Below, one piece after another: positions 37,248 through 46,552 of a DNA stretch of 64,000 nt (position 1 is its first letter; each line of letters starts with the position of its first letter). Location: positions 558,001 to 622,000 of the forward strand of contig NZ_CP082787.1 in assembly GCF_021462285.1 (NCBI RefSeq), read 5' to 3'. The notes under the pieces are model-generated. The model did no database searches. It saw only the letters and a list, made by a program, of their open reading frames with translations, and was not told the DNA's origin. Source of the stretch: Serratia entomophila. Lineage in GTDB: Bacteria > Pseudomonadota > Gammaproteobacteria > Enterobacterales > Enterobacteriaceae. The position numbers and the translations under genes are program-made.

Positions 37248-38525
37248 ATGCAACTCATCATGAGCCTGGTCGGCATGGCGGTGCTGATCGCCATTGCGGT
37301 GCTGCTCTCCAGCAACCGCCGCGCCATCAAGATGCGCACCGTGGTCTGGGCGTTCGTCATTCAGGTCGCCATCGGCGCGCTGGTGCTGTACGTGCCGCTT
37401 GGCCGCAGCATTCTCGGCGGCATGTCGGCCGGGGTGGCCAACGTGATCGCCTACGGCAATCAGGGCATTTCGTTTATCTTCGGCGGCCTGGTGTCCGACA
37501 AGATGTTCGAGGTGTTCGGCGGCGGCGGCTTCGTGTTCGCCCTGCGCGTGCTGCCGGTGATCGTGTTTTTCTCCTCGCTGATCGCCGTGCTTTACTATCT
37601 TGGCATCATGCAACTGGTGATCCGCGTTCTGGGCGGCGGCCTGCATAAGTTGCTGGGCACCTCGCGCACCGAATCGCTGTCGGCGACCGCCAATATCTTC
37701 GTCGGCCAAACCGAAGCGCCGCTGGTGGTGCGCCCCTATATCGCCACCATGACCCAGTCCGAGCTGTTCGCCGTGATGTGCGGCGGCCTGGCCTCGGTGG
37801 CCGGTTCGGTATTGGCGGGCTACGCCCAGATGGGGGTGCCGTTGGAATATCTGATTGCCGCCTCCTTCATGGCCGCGCCGGGCGGGCTGCTGTTCGCCAA
37901 GCTGATGGTGCCGGAAACCGAAAAAACGCACGACAAAGACGATGCGATGAAGCTGATCGCCGAAGAGGATCGCCCGGCCAACGTGATCGACGCGGCGGCA
38001 TCCGGCGCGGCTTCCGGCATGCAGCTGGCGCTGAACGTCGGCGCGATGCTGTTGGCGTTTATCGCGCTGATCGCCCTGCTGAACGGCATTCTCGGCGGCA
38101 TCGGCGGCTGGTTCGACTACCCGCAGCTGTCGCTTGAGCTGATCCTCGGTTGGGTATTCTCGCCGATTGCCTTCCTGATTGGCGTGCCCTGGAGCGAAGC
38201 CATGACCGCCGGCTCGTTTATCGGCCAGAAGATCATCGTCAACGAATTCGTCGCCTACATGAACTTCGGCGCCTATTTGCGCCCGGACGAGGTGGTGGCG
38301 GCGGAAGGGTTGCAGGTGCTGTCTGCCCATTCCAAGGCGATTATCTCCTTCGCGCTGTGCGGCTTCGCCAACCTGTCGTCGGTGGCCATTTTGCTCGGCG
38401 GCCTGGGCAGCATGGCGCCGAATCGCCGGCATGACATCGCGCGCTTTGGCCTGAAAGCGGTGGCGGCGGGGACGCTCTCCAACCTGATGAGCGCCACCAT
38501 CGCCGGGTTCTTTTTGGCGCTGTAA
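37248..38525 (+). CDS. Concentrative nucleoside transporter (CNT family, NupX/NupC-like)
   Basis: A 425-residue CNT-family permease with about 10 membrane segments. The central [13 protein letters not shown] and the later [16 protein letters not shown] match the CNT substrate-binding repeats. It is closer to E. coli NupX (YeiJ) than to NupC by eye. It imports nucleosides with protons or sodium and lies directly before the deo genes, sharing CRP/CytR-like control. E. coli has no permease at this point. Confidence 0.88.
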   Translation: MQLIMSLVGMAVLIAIAVLLSSNRRAIKMRTVVWAFVIQVAIGALVLYVPLGRSILGGMSAGVANVIAYGNQGISFIFGGLVSDKMFEVFGGGGFVFALRVLPVIVFFSSLIAVLYYLGIMQLVIRVLGGGLHKLLGTSRTESLSATANIFVGQTEAPLVVRPYIATMTQSELFAVMCGGLASVAGSVLAGYAQMGVPLEYLIAASFMAAPGGLLFAKLMVPETEKTHDKDDAMKLIAEEDRPANVIDAAASGAASGMQLALNVGAMLLAFIALIALLNGILGGIGGWFDYPQLSLELILGWVFSPIAFLIGVPWSEAMTAGSFIGQKIIVNEFVAYMNFGAYLRPDEVVAAEGLQVLSAHSKAIISFALCGFANLSSVAILLGGLGSMAPNRRHDIARFGLKAVAAGTLSNLMSATIAGFFLAL

Positions 38526-38540
38526 GCTAAACTCTAAAAC

Positions 38541-38568
38541 ACGGGCGTGCGCTGCGCGCCCGTTATCT
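38541..38568 (+). terminator. Hairpin after the nucleoside permease
   Basis: ACGGGCG and CGCCCGT arms (38541-38547, 38557-38563) are followed by TATCTT. Moderate terminator, 15 bases after the stop. Confidence 0.6.
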
Positions 38569-38590
38569 TCAGCGGTTTCTTTAGCGAATT

Positions 38591-38665
38591 TGTGAACGAT
38601 ATCGCGTTATTTTGTGATGTTCTTCACATATAATTCCTGTCTGTTACAGTGGTATTTCATATAGT
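38591..38665 (+). promoter_or_regulatory. deo operon promoter with CRP sites
   Basis: TGTGA-N6-TCACA (38613-38628) is a perfect CRP core; TGTGA-N6-TCGCG (38591-38606) is a second. Candidate -10 boxes are TATAAT (38629-38634) and TATAGT (38660-38665). With the first, the upstream CRP site would sit near -42.5. CTGTTACAG at 38641-38649 is a small palindrome that may belong to a DeoR/CytR site. Confidence 0.65.
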
Positions 38666-38850
38666 GTGACGCTGAACGCGAATTGCCCCAGGCATTCCTG
38701 TTCAAATAGCTATTACTGGCCAGCCGCGAGGCGGATGGCCATGTGCGGTGAGAAGGATCTCAGTTGCCGCCGTGGGAACCCGTTCCCCAGCGCTATCTTC
38801 ATGGAACCAAGTCCGCTCGCCAACACCCAGGTTCTCAGTTGGAGAGTTTT
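38666..38850 (+). promoter_or_regulatory. Structured deoC leader
   Basis: About 180 bases between the deo promoter and deoC hold no gene. They show three successive hairpins: TGGCCA-g-CCGC-gag-GCGG-a-TGGCCA (38717-38741), GAGA-AGGA-TCTC (38750-38761) and GGGAAC-CC-GTTCCC (38774-38787). The SD for deoC is GGAGAG at 38841-38846. Confidence 0.5.
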
Positions 38851-39630
38851 ATGACCGAATTAACCGCAGCGGCGCAACGTGCGCTGAACTTAATGGATTT
38901 AACCACGCTGAATGACGACGACACCGACGATAAAGTGATCGCGCTGTGTCGCCAGGCCAACAGCCCGGCCGGCCATACGGCGGCCATCTGCATCTACCCG
39001 CGTTTTATCCCGGTGGCGCGCAAGGCGCTGCGCGAGCAGGGAACGCCGGATATTCGCATCGCGACCGTGACCAACTTTCCGCATGGCAATGACGACATCG
39101 ACATCGCGCTGGCGGAAACCCGTGCGGCCATCGCCTATGGGGCGGACGAAGTGGACGTGGTGTTCCCGTATCGCGCGCTGATCGCCGGTAATGAACAGGT
39201 TGGCTTTGAGCTGGTCAAAAGGTGCAAGCAAGCCTGCCAGGCGGCTAACGTGCTGCTGAAAGTGATCATCGAGACCGGTGAGCTGAAGCAGGCCGATTTG
39301 ATTCGCAAGGCGTCCGAGATCGCTATCAACGCCGGCGCTGATTTTATCAAGACCTCTACCGGCAAAGTGCCGGTCAACGCCACCCTGGAAAGCGCCGAGC
39401 TGATGATGTCGGTGATCCGCGATATGGGCGTCGCCAAGACGGTGGGCTTCAAGCCGGCCGGCGGCGTGCGCACGGCGGAAGATGCGCTGCATTATCTGCA
39501 ACTTGCCAATCGTATTCTGGGCGAGGGCTGGGCAGATGCGCGCCATTTCCGCTTCGGCGCCTCCAGCCTGTTGGCCAGCTTGCTGACCACGTTGGGCCAC
39601 AGCGCTCAGGCCAGCGGCAGCGGCTACTGA
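38851..39630 (+). CDS. deoC: DeoC: deoxyribose-phosphate aldolase
   Basis: A 259-residue class I aldolase of the same length as E. coli DeoC. Catalytic residues fall at the E. coli positions: Asp102, Schiff-base Lys167 (IKTSTGK) and Lys201 (FKPAGG). It cleaves 2-deoxyribose-5-phosphate to acetaldehyde and glyceraldehyde-3-phosphate. ATG at 38851 fits; the upstream open frame from 38764 is leader sequence. Confidence 0.97.
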   Translation: MTELTAAAQRALNLMDLTTLNDDDTDDKVIALCRQANSPAGHTAAICIYPRFIPVARKALREQGTPDIRIATVTNFPHGNDDIDIALAETRAAIAYGADEVDVVFPYRALIAGNEQVGFELVKRCKQACQAANVLLKVIIETGELKQADLIRKASEIAINAGADFIKTSTGKVPVNATLESAELMMSVIRDMGVAKTVGFKPAGGVRTAEDALHYLQLANRILGEGWADARHFRFGASSLLASLLTTLGHSAQASGSGY

Positions 39631-39644
39631 TCGATTCCGATGGC

Positions 39645-39664
39645 CAGGCGCCGTGCGGCGCCTG
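39645..39664. other. Intercistronic hairpin deoC-deoA
   Basis: CAGGCGCC-GTGC-GGCGCCTG forms a perfect eight-base-pair stem. No T-run follows, so it is more likely an mRNA processing or stability element than a terminator. Confidence 0.55.
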
Positions 39665-39699
39665 CCTTCATCCGACTCTAGGTTACACAGGGGGATGCC

Positions 39700-41025
39700 T
39701 TGTTCCTGGCACAAGAAATCATTCGTAAAAAACGTGACGGCCAGCCGTTGAGCGAAGCCGAGATCCGTTTTTTCATCAACGGCATCCGCGATAACGCGGT
39801 GTCCGAAGGGCAGATCGCCGCGCTGGCGATGACCATTTACTTCCATGACATGACCATGCCGGAGCGCGTGGCGCTCACCATGGCGATGCGCGATTCCGGC
39901 ACCGTGCTGGACTGGAAGAGCCTGTCGCTGAACGGCCCGATCGTCGACAAACATTCGACCGGCGGCGTGGGCGACGTCACTTCGCTGATGCTTGGCCCGA
40001 TGGTGGCGGCCTGCGGCGGCTATGTGCCGATGATCTCCGGCCGCGGCCTGGGGCATACCGGCGGCACGCTGGACAAGCTGGAAGCCATCCCGGGCTTTAA
40101 CATCTTCCCGGACGACAACGCCTTCCGCAAAATCATCCAGGACGTGGGCGTGGCGATTATCGGCCAGACCAGCTCGCTGGCGCCGGCGGACAAGCGTTTT
40201 TACGCGACCCGCGACATTACCGCCACCGTCGACTCCATTCCGCTGATCACCGCCTCTATTTTGGCGAAGAAGCTGGCGGAGGGCCTTGACGCGCTGGTGA
40301 TGGACGTGAAGGTCGGCTCCGGCGCCTTTATGCCAACCTATGCGGCTTCGCAGGATCTGGCGCAGGCGATCGTCGGCGTGGCCAACGGCGCAGGCTGCAA
40401 AACCACCGCGCTGCTGACCGACATGAACCAGGTGCTGGCGTCCAGCGCCGGCAACGCGGTGGAAGTGCGCGAAGCGGTGCGCTTCCTGACCGGCGAATAC
40501 CGCAATCCGCGCCTGCTGGAAGTGACCCTGGCGCTGTGCGTGGAGATGCTGCTGTCCGGCGGGCTGGCGAAAGACGACGCCGATGCGCGCGCCAAACTGC
40601 AGGCGGTGTTGGACAACGGCAAGGCGGCAGAGGTGTTTGGCCGCATGGTGGCGGCGCAGCAGGGCCCGGCGGATTTCGTCGAGCGCTACGACAGCTACCT
40701 GCCGGCGGCGACCCTCAGCAAGCCGGTCTTCGCCGAGCAGCCGGGCATCATCAGCGCCATGGATACCCGGGCGCTGGGCATGGCGGTGGTGTCGCTGGGC
40801 GGCGGCCGCCGTCGCGCGACCGACAATATCGATTACAGCGTTGGCCTGACCGAAGTGGCGCGCCTGGGCGACCGAGCCGACGCCCAGCAGCCGCTGGCGG
40901 TGATCCACGCCAATGACGAAGAAAGCTGGCAGCAGGCCGCCGATGCGGTGCGCAGCGCCATGACGCTGAGCGACCAGGCGCCCGAAGCGACGCCGGTAGT
41001 TTACAAACGAATTACTAAAGAGTGA
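39700..41025 (+). CDS. deoA: DeoA: thymidine phosphorylase
   Basis: A 441-residue pyrimidine-nucleoside phosphorylase with [10 protein letters not shown] phosphate-binding motif (residues about 83-92), [11 protein letters not shown] and KVGSGAFMP. It splits thymidine to thymine and deoxyribose-1-phosphate. The TTG start at 39700 matches the N-terminus of E. coli DeoA ([14 protein letters not shown]), which also starts with TTG; SD AGGGGG lies at 39690-39695. Confidence 0.96.
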   Translation: MFLAQEIIRKKRDGQPLSEAEIRFFINGIRDNAVSEGQIAALAMTIYFHDMTMPERVALTMAMRDSGTVLDWKSLSLNGPIVDKHSTGGVGDVTSLMLGPMVAACGGYVPMISGRGLGHTGGTLDKLEAIPGFNIFPDDNAFRKIIQDVGVAIIGQTSSLAPADKRFYATRDITATVDSIPLITASILAKKLAEGLDALVMDVKVGSGAFMPTYAASQDLAQAIVGVANGAGCKTTALLTDMNQVLASSAGNAVEVREAVRFLTGEYRNPRLLEVTLALCVEMLLSGGLAKDDADARAKLQAVLDNGKAAEVFGRMVAAQQGPADFVERYDSYLPAATLSKPVFAEQPGIISAMDTRALGMAVVSLGGGRRRATDNIDYSVGLTEVARLGDRADAQQPLAVIHANDEESWQQAADAVRSAMTLSDQAPEATPVVYKRITKE

Positions 41026-41036
41026 TTCCCTTCGTC

Positions 41037-41150
41037 TTTCAAGCTGTAGCGTTGTTGGCCGCACGCGCGCACCCCAGTCACTTACTTGAGTAAGCTCCTG
41101 GGGATACACGCGCTAGCCGCCTAGCTACAACTCGAAATCCATTGGGTATA
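41037..41150. repeat. ERIC (IRU) repeat inside the deo operon
   Basis: Inverted ends TTTCAAGCTGTAG and CTACAACTCGAAA enclose the ERIC core (CAGTCACTTACTTGAGTAAG, then CTCCTGGGGAT). ATTGGGTATA follows on the right. It lies in the 194-base gap between deoA and deoB and would be transcribed with them, forming a long hairpin. Confidence 0.9.
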
Positions 41151-41219
41151 AATTTAGAGAATTAAGGGCGATTGCAGTTTTGCAGCCGCAATAGCGTGAG
41201 AACACGCAGGAGAGCACAG

Positions 41220-42443
41220 ATGAAACGTACATTTATTATGGTCTTGGACTCATTCGGTATCGGCGCCAGCGAAGACGCCGAGCGTTTTGGCGACAAGGGT
41301 TCCGACACCCTGGGCCACATTGCCGACGTTTGCGCGCGCGGTGAAGCCAACGTGGGCCGCCAGGGCCCGCTGACGCTGCCTAACCTGAGCCGTCTGGGCC
41401 TGGGCAAAGCGGCGGAAGAATCCACCGGTAAATTCCCGCAGGGGCTGGACCGCAACGCGGACATTATCGGCGCCTATGCTTACGCCAGCGAGCTCTCCTC
41501 CGGCAAGGACACGCCGTCAGGCCACTGGGAAATCGCCGGCGTGCCGGTGCTGTTCGACTGGGGCTATTTCAAAGACGAGCACAACAGCTTCCCGCAGGCA
41601 CTGCTGGACAAGCTGGTTGAGCGTGCCAAGCTGCCGGGCTACCTGGGCAACTGCCACTCTTCCGGCACGGTTATCCTCGATCAGCTGGGCGAAGAGCACA
41701 TGAAAAGCGGCAAGCCGATTTTCTATACCTCCGCCGACTCGGTCTTCCAGATCGCCTGCCACGAAGAGACTTTCGGGCTGGACCGCCTGTATGAGCTGTG
41801 CGAGATCGCCCGTGAAGAGCTGACCGAAGGCGGCTACAACATCGGCCGCGTTATCGCGCGCCCGTTCGTCGGCGACAAGCCGGGCAACTTCCAGCGCACC
41901 GGCAACCGTCACGATCTGGCGGTCGAGCCGCCGGCGCCCACCGTGCTGAAAAAGCTGGTGGACGAGAAGGGCGGTGAAGTGGTGTCGATCGGTAAAATCG
42001 CCGATATCTACGCCAACGTCGGCATCACCAAGAAGGTGAAGGCCACCGGTATCGACGCGCTGTTCGACGCGACCCTGACTGAAATGGCACAGGCCGGCGA
42101 CAACACCATCGTGTTCACCAACTTCGTCGATTTCGACTCCTCTTACGGCCACCGCCGCGACGTGGCGGGCTATGCCGCCGCGCTGGAGTTGTTCGACCGC
42201 CGCCTGCCGGAGCTGCTGAAGCTGGTGAAAGACGAAGACATCATCATCTTTACCGCCGACCACGGCTGTGATCCAACCTGGCCTGGTACTGACCACACCC
42301 GTGAACACATTCCGGTGCTGGTTTACGGCCCGAAAGTGAAGCCGGGCTCGCTGGGCCACCGTGAAACCTTCGCCGACATCGGCCAGACCGTGGCCAGCTA
42401 TTTTGGCGTGTCGCCGATGGACTACGGCAAATCAATGCTGTAA
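41220..42443 (+). CDS. deoB: DeoB: phosphopentomutase
   Basis: A 407-residue alkaline-phosphatase-superfamily enzyme, the same length as E. coli DeoB. Metal ligands are visible in [10 protein letters not shown], in [10 protein letters not shown] (activated Thr) and in [21 protein letters not shown]. It interconverts (deoxy)ribose-1- and -5-phosphates, linking DeoA/DeoD to DeoC. ATG 41220 is preceded by GCAGGAGAG. Confidence 0.97.
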   Translation: MKRTFIMVLDSFGIGASEDAERFGDKGSDTLGHIADVCARGEANVGRQGPLTLPNLSRLGLGKAAEESTGKFPQGLDRNADIIGAYAYASELSSGKDTPSGHWEIAGVPVLFDWGYFKDEHNSFPQALLDKLVERAKLPGYLGNCHSSGTVILDQLGEEHMKSGKPIFYTSADSVFQIACHEETFGLDRLYELCEIAREELTEGGYNIGRVIARPFVGDKPGNFQRTGNRHDLAVEPPAPTVLKKLVDEKGGEVVSIGKIADIYANVGITKKVKATGIDALFDATLTEMAQAGDNTIVFTNFVDFDSSYGHRRDVAGYAAALELFDRRLPELLKLVKDEDIIIFTADHGCDPTWPGTDHTREHIPVLVYGPKVKPGSLGHRETFADIGQTVASYFGVSPMDYGKSML

Positions 42444-42453
42444 CACTTTGCTG

Positions 42454-42483
42454 GCGCCGGGCGGTTGCCCGGCGCATTTTTTT
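42454..42483 (+). terminator. Strong terminator between deoB and deoD
   Basis: GCGCCGGGC-GGTT-GCCCGGCGC is followed by a seven-T tail (ATTTTTTTA). It lies 11 bases after the deoB stop and 32 bases before the deoD start, i.e. inside the operon. Confidence 0.88.
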
Positions 42484-42514
42484 ATTCATGACGACGATTT
42501 GAAGGAAGAGAATT

Positions 42515-43246
42515 ATGGCTACGCCGCACATTAATGCTGAAATGGGTGATTTCGCTGACGTAGTACTGATGCCGGGCGATCCGCTGCGCGCAAAATACAT
42601 CGCCGAAACCTTCCTGGAAGGCGCGGTGGAAGTGAACAACGTGCGCGGCATGCTGGGCTTCACCGGCACCTACAAGGGCCGCCGCATTTCCGTCATGGGC
42701 CACGGCATGGGCATCCCGTCGTGCTCCATCTATGCGCGTGAGCTGATCGCCGAGTTCGGCGTGAAGAAGATCATCCGCGTGGGTTCCTGCGGCGCGGTAC
42801 GTGACGATATCAAACTGCGCGACGTGGTGATCGGCATGGGCGCCTGCACCGATTCCAAGGTGAACCGCCTGCGTTTCAAAGACCACGACTATGCGGCGAT
42901 CGCCGACTTCGACATGGTGCGCAATGCGGTAGACGCCGCGGCGGCGCAGGGCATCCCGGCGCGCGTGGGCAACATCTTCTCCGCCGACCTGTTCTACACG
43001 CCGGATCCGGACATGTTCCAGGTGATGAAGAAGTACGGCATCCTGGGCGTGGAAATGGAAGCGGCCGGCATCTACGGCGTGGCGGCTGAGCTGTACGAAG
43101 AGTTCGGCTGTAAGGCGCTGACCATCTGCACCGTGTCCGACCACATCCTGCGTCACGAAGCGACCACCGCCGCAGAGCGCCAGACCACCTTTAACGAGAT
43201 GATCGTTATCGCGCTGGAATCCGTACTGCTGGGCGACAAGGCCTGA
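42515..43246 (+). CDS. deoD: DeoD: purine-nucleoside phosphorylase
   Basis: A 243-residue PNP of the hexameric (NP-I) type. Phosphate-site [22 protein letters not shown], the MEAAGIYG motif (EMEA) and the catalytic Asp in SDHIL are visible. It splits purine (deoxy)nucleosides. ATG 42515 follows GAAGGAAGAG. A strong terminator lies just upstream, so it may be weakly linked to deoCAB or have a promoter within deoB. Confidence 0.97.
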   Translation: MATPHINAEMGDFADVVLMPGDPLRAKYIAETFLEGAVEVNNVRGMLGFTGTYKGRRISVMGHGMGIPSCSIYARELIAEFGVKKIIRVGSCGAVRDDIKLRDVVIGMGACTDSKVNRLRFKDHDYAAIADFDMVRNAVDAAAAQGIPARVGNIFSADLFYTPDPDMFQVMKKYGILGVEMEAAGIYGVAAELYEEFGCKALTICTVSDHILRHEATTAAERQTTFNEMIVIALESVLLGDKA

Positions 43247-43254
43247 TAATCAAA

Positions 43255-43276
43255 CGGGCGCAGCCTGCTGCGCCCG
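43255..43276 (+). terminator. deoD terminator
   Basis: CGGGCGCAG-CCTG-CTGCGCCCG, nine base pairs, followed by CTTATC. It has a weak T tail. Confidence 0.72.
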
Positions 43277-43384
43277 CTTATCAATCTATTCATCTCGCCC
43301 TGGACAAGCCCGCCCAATACTTTACCTTTCCGCTGATTAGCGCTATTACTTCAGTCACAAATCTATTCACCGATCTATTCACCG

Positions 43385-44728
43385 ATGAGCAATCTCGAAC
43401 AGGTTTTACGCCGCGGCCCGGCCACTGCACATCAGCTGATCGCGGCGCTGGGCATCAGTCAGCCGACGCTGTCGCGCCGCATCCGCGAGCTGGCGGGAGC
43501 AGTATTGATCCTCGGTAAAGGCAAGGCGACGCGCTATGCATTGCGGCGCGGCGTCGGTGGCGAGAGGCAATTCCCTCTGTATCGGGTCGATGAACGGGGA
43601 AAGGCGCATCTGTTCGCGACGCTCTGTCCGTTGTATCCGGCCGACAGTTGTGCGGTGTGCTATGAGCGCAGCGGCGAGTGGCGCCTTTATGACGGGTTGC
43701 CGTGGTACCTGAACGATCTGCGCCCGGTCGGTTTTCTTGGGCGCGCCTGGGGTAAGGCGGCGGCGCTGGAGCTGATGTTGCCAGAGACGGTGCGGCTGTG
43801 GAACGAAGAACAGCGATTGCTGGCGCTTTGCCACTATGGCGAAGATATGAGCGGCGATCTGCTGCCCGGGGCCGGCAGCTATCGGCGCTGGCTAACGCGC
43901 AACTCCGCCGCGCCGATAGCGCTAGCGGATAAGGCAACCCGTTATGCCGATCTGTCCATCCGCGCGTTGGCCGGGGAGTTGGTGGGGTCTTCCGCCGGAG
44001 GCGAGCAGCCGAAATTTACCGCCTGCGCCGAACTGGCGTCGGGGCGGTGTGCCCATGTGTTGGTGAAATTCAGCCTCGCGCCGAACAACCCGGTGGCTCA
44101 ACGCTGGAGCGATTTATTGATCGCCGAATCGCTGGCGCTGCAGACCATCGCAGAGGCTGGGCTGCCGTCGGCGTCGACGCAGCTGCTGTTTGGCAGGGAT
44201 CGGCAGTGTTTTCTCGAGGTTGAACGCTTCGATCGCCGCGGCGAGTATGGCCGGGTCGCCATGGTGTCGCTGGAGGCATTGGACGCTGAATTCAGCGGCA
44301 GTGGTGCCGCGAATTGGGTCACTGCGGCGCAGAGGTTGCGGGAGCGGAGCGTGATAAACCAGCAGACCTGCGAGAGGATTGCCCTGTATTGGGCGTTCGG
44401 CAGGTTGATTGCCAACAGTGACATGCACCAGGGCAATTTGTCGTTCCTGCGGCCGGAGCAGCGCCCGGTGGCCTTGGCTCCGTTGTATGATATGTTGCCG
44501 ATGGCGTTTGCGCCCACCGGCAGCGGCAACATGCGCCGGGAAGCGCCGGACATCGGGTTGAGCCATGACGTCAGCGGCGGCATATGGCGGCAGGCTGAGT
44601 TATTGGCGCTTGAGTTTTGGCGGCGCACGGCGTTGCATCCGCAGATCGGCGATGAGTTTCGCGCGCTTGCCGCACAGATGCCGGCGCGGCTGCAGCAGCT
44701 TAGCGACCGCATCCAACGCCTGGCCTGA
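43385..44728 (+). CDS. yjjJ: YjjJ/HipH: HipA-like serine/threonine kinase with N-terminal HTH
   Basis: A 447-residue protein. An N-terminal winged helix (ISQPTLSRRIREL, residues about 24-36) is followed by a HipA-type kinase: glycine-rich SSAGGEQPK loop, catalytic NSDMHQGN and metal-binding APLYDM. It has the same position after deoD as in E. coli, where this protein acts as a toxin (HipH). No separate antitoxin gene flanks it; the fused HTH may replace HipB. It ends two bases before convergent smp. Confidence 0.88.
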   Translation: MSNLEQVLRRGPATAHQLIAALGISQPTLSRRIRELAGAVLILGKGKATRYALRRGVGGERQFPLYRVDERGKAHLFATLCPLYPADSCAVCYERSGEWRLYDGLPWYLNDLRPVGFLGRAWGKAAALELMLPETVRLWNEEQRLLALCHYGEDMSGDLLPGAGSYRRWLTRNSAAPIALADKATRYADLSIRALAGELVGSSAGGEQPKFTACAELASGRCAHVLVKFSLAPNNPVAQRWSDLLIAESLALQTIAEAGLPSASTQLLFGRDRQCFLEVERFDRRGEYGRVAMVSLEALDAEFSGSGAANWVTAAQRLRERSVINQQTCERIALYWAFGRLIANSDMHQGNLSFLRPEQRPVALAPLYDMLPMAFAPTGSGNMRREAPDIGLSHDVSGGIWRQAELLALEFWRRTALHPQIGDEFRALAAQMPARLQQLSDRIQRLA

Positions 44729-44729
44729 T

Positions 44730-45413
44730 TCAGGCCTTCTTCGCCTCGTCCTTCGGCTGCGGCGTTTCGTCGTCGTCTTCCACCGTGTTGCCTTCTTCCA
44801 GCGGCGTACTGGCGGTCAGCAGGTACGGCGACTGTTGCCAGCGGCTGCGGCGATGCTGCAACAGGGTGCGCGCCAGAATAATGCCGATCGCCAGCGCCAG
44901 CAGGATCATCAGGCGCAGCAGGTTGGTGGTGTTGTCCACCTGCTTGGACTCGGTCGCCAACACGTGGGTATCCAGGGTAATGCGGATAAAGCCGATCGGG
45001 CCGTCTTTGCCCTGGATCGATTCAACCAACTGGTGGTTGAAATAGCTGCCGGCGCGTTTTCCGTCGAGCGACAGGCGATCGCGTATACTTATCTGTTCAC
45101 CGGCGTGGGAAACCAGGGTGCCGTCCAGCTGATAGACGCTGGCGTCCAGAATGCGGCTGTGGTCGGTCAAGCGTTTTAGGATAGCGTCGACGCGCTGGTT
45201 GTCGACGTCGCTGTCGTCGTCCAGCATCGGCGCCAGGCTGTAGGCCACCTGGCGGGTCAGGGTTTGCGCCAGTTCTTCCACCTGCTCGGATCGCGCCATT
45301 TGGTGGCTCAGGCTAAAATAAGAGGCGCCCTGCATCAGCAGCACCAGCAAAGCCAGGCAAATCAGGATAATAGCGGTGCGGTGCAGGCGAAATTTCAGTT
45401 TAGCGCGAGCCAT
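44730..45413 (-). CDS. smp: Smp (YtjB): membrane protein upstream of serB
   Basis: A 227-residue inner-membrane protein with two transmembrane helices (about residues 11-33 and 165-185) enclosing a periplasmic domain, and a charged, acidic/lysine-rich cytoplasmic tail. It matches E. coli Smp in position and orientation (divergent from serB) and resembles bacterial virulence-factor haemolysin-like proteins. Function unknown. lplA, which precedes it in E. coli, is absent here. Confidence 0.87.
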   Translation of the reverse strand: MARAKLKFRLHRTAIILICLALLVLLMQGASYFSLSHQMARSEQVEELAQTLTRQVAYSLAPMLDDDSDVDNQRVDAILKRLTDHSRILDASVYQLDGTLVSHAGEQISIRDRLSLDGKRAGSYFNHQLVESIQGKDGPIGFIRITLDTHVLATESKQVDNTTNLLRLMILLALAIGIILARTLLQHRRSRWQQSPYLLTASTPLEEGNTVEDDDETPQPKDEAKKA

Positions 45414-45531
45414 GCAGGTTCCTTGGGCATCTTGGACACTTTATGTTGCCAGAAGCGCTGGCGATAGGATAGCTTGATGCGTCGTTTTATCATGCAGCAG
45501 CAGGGTGCGCCCCATTATTCAGGAGTTAATG

Positions 45532-46509
45532 ATGTCGAACAGTCTGACCTATTGCGATCTTCCGGCGGAGATCTCTCAATGGCCGGGTCTTCCCCTTTCG
45601 CTGAGCGGTGACGAAGTGATGCCGCTGGATTATCGGGCGGGCCATACCGGGTGGCTATTGTACGGCAAGGCATTGGACAAGACGCGCATTACTCAGTTCC
45701 AGCGCAAGCTGGGCGCGGCGATGGTGATCGTTACCGCCTGGGCCGTGGAGGATTATCAGGTGGTGCGTTTGGCGGGCACCCTGACGCCGCGCGCCAAACT
45801 GCTGGCGGCGGAGAGCGGGCTGGACGTGGCGCCGCTGGGCAAGATCCCGCATTTGCGCACGCCGGGCCTGCTGGTGATGGACATGGACTCGACCGCGATC
45901 GAGATCGAATGCATCGACGAGATTGCCAAGCTGGCGGGTGTCGGCGAGCAGGTGGCGGAAGTCACCGAGCGCGCGATGCGCGGCGAGCTGGACTTTACCG
46001 CCAGCCTGCGCCAGCGCGTCGGCACGCTGAAAGGCGCCGACGCCAATATTCTCAAGCAGGTGCGCGACCAGCTGCCGCTGATGCCCGGCTTGACCCGCCT
46101 GGTGGGCAAGCTGCAGGCGATGGGCTGGCATGTGGCGATCGCCTCCGGCGGCTTCACCTACTACGCCGAATACCTGCGCGACCGGCTGAAGCTGGTGGCG
46201 ATTGCCGCCAACGAGCTGGAGATCCGCGACGGCAAACTGACCGGCGAAGTGCTGGGCCCGGTGGTGGATGCGCAGTTCAAGGCCGATACGCTGGTGCGGC
46301 TGGCGGAAAAGCTGGGCATTCCGCCGCAGCAGACCGTGGCCATCGGCGACGGCGCCAACGATTTGAAAATGATGCAGGTGGCGGGGCTGGGCATTGCCTA
46401 CCACGCCAAACCCAAAGTGTATGAAAAGGCGCAGGTGTCGATTCGTCACGCCGACCTGATGGGCGTGCTGTGCGTATTGACCGGCAGCCTGAAACACGAA
46501 GTGCGATAA
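45532..46509 (+). CDS. serB: SerB: phosphoserine phosphatase
   Basis: A 325-residue HAD-superfamily phosphatase with the nucleophile motif DMDSTAIE, SGGFTYYAE and motif IV GDGANDLKM. It catalyses the last step of serine synthesis. The second of two adjacent ATGs (45532) has the better SD spacing (AGGAG at 45521-45525). It is followed by radA after 43 bases. Confidence 0.95.
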   Translation: MSNSLTYCDLPAEISQWPGLPLSLSGDEVMPLDYRAGHTGWLLYGKALDKTRITQFQRKLGAAMVIVTAWAVEDYQVVRLAGTLTPRAKLLAAESGLDVAPLGKIPHLRTPGLLVMDMDSTAIEIECIDEIAKLAGVGEQVAEVTERAMRGELDFTASLRQRVGTLKGADANILKQVRDQLPLMPGLTRLVGKLQAMGWHVAIASGGFTYYAEYLRDRLKLVAIAANELEIRDGKLTGEVLGPVVDAQFKADTLVRLAEKLGIPPQQTVAIGDGANDLKMMQVAGLGIAYHAKPKVYEKAQVSIRHADLMGVLCVLTGSLKHEVR

Positions 46510-46552
46510 CCCCATAATTATTCAGGGGATAAACCAAAGATTGAGGTAATAC

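Noticed and set aside
38899..41109. 736-codon minus-strand open frame over deoC and deoA
   Set aside because: Antisense shadow in high-GC DNA; His/Arg/Gln-rich, no family resemblance, and fully covered by well-conserved genes on the plus strand.
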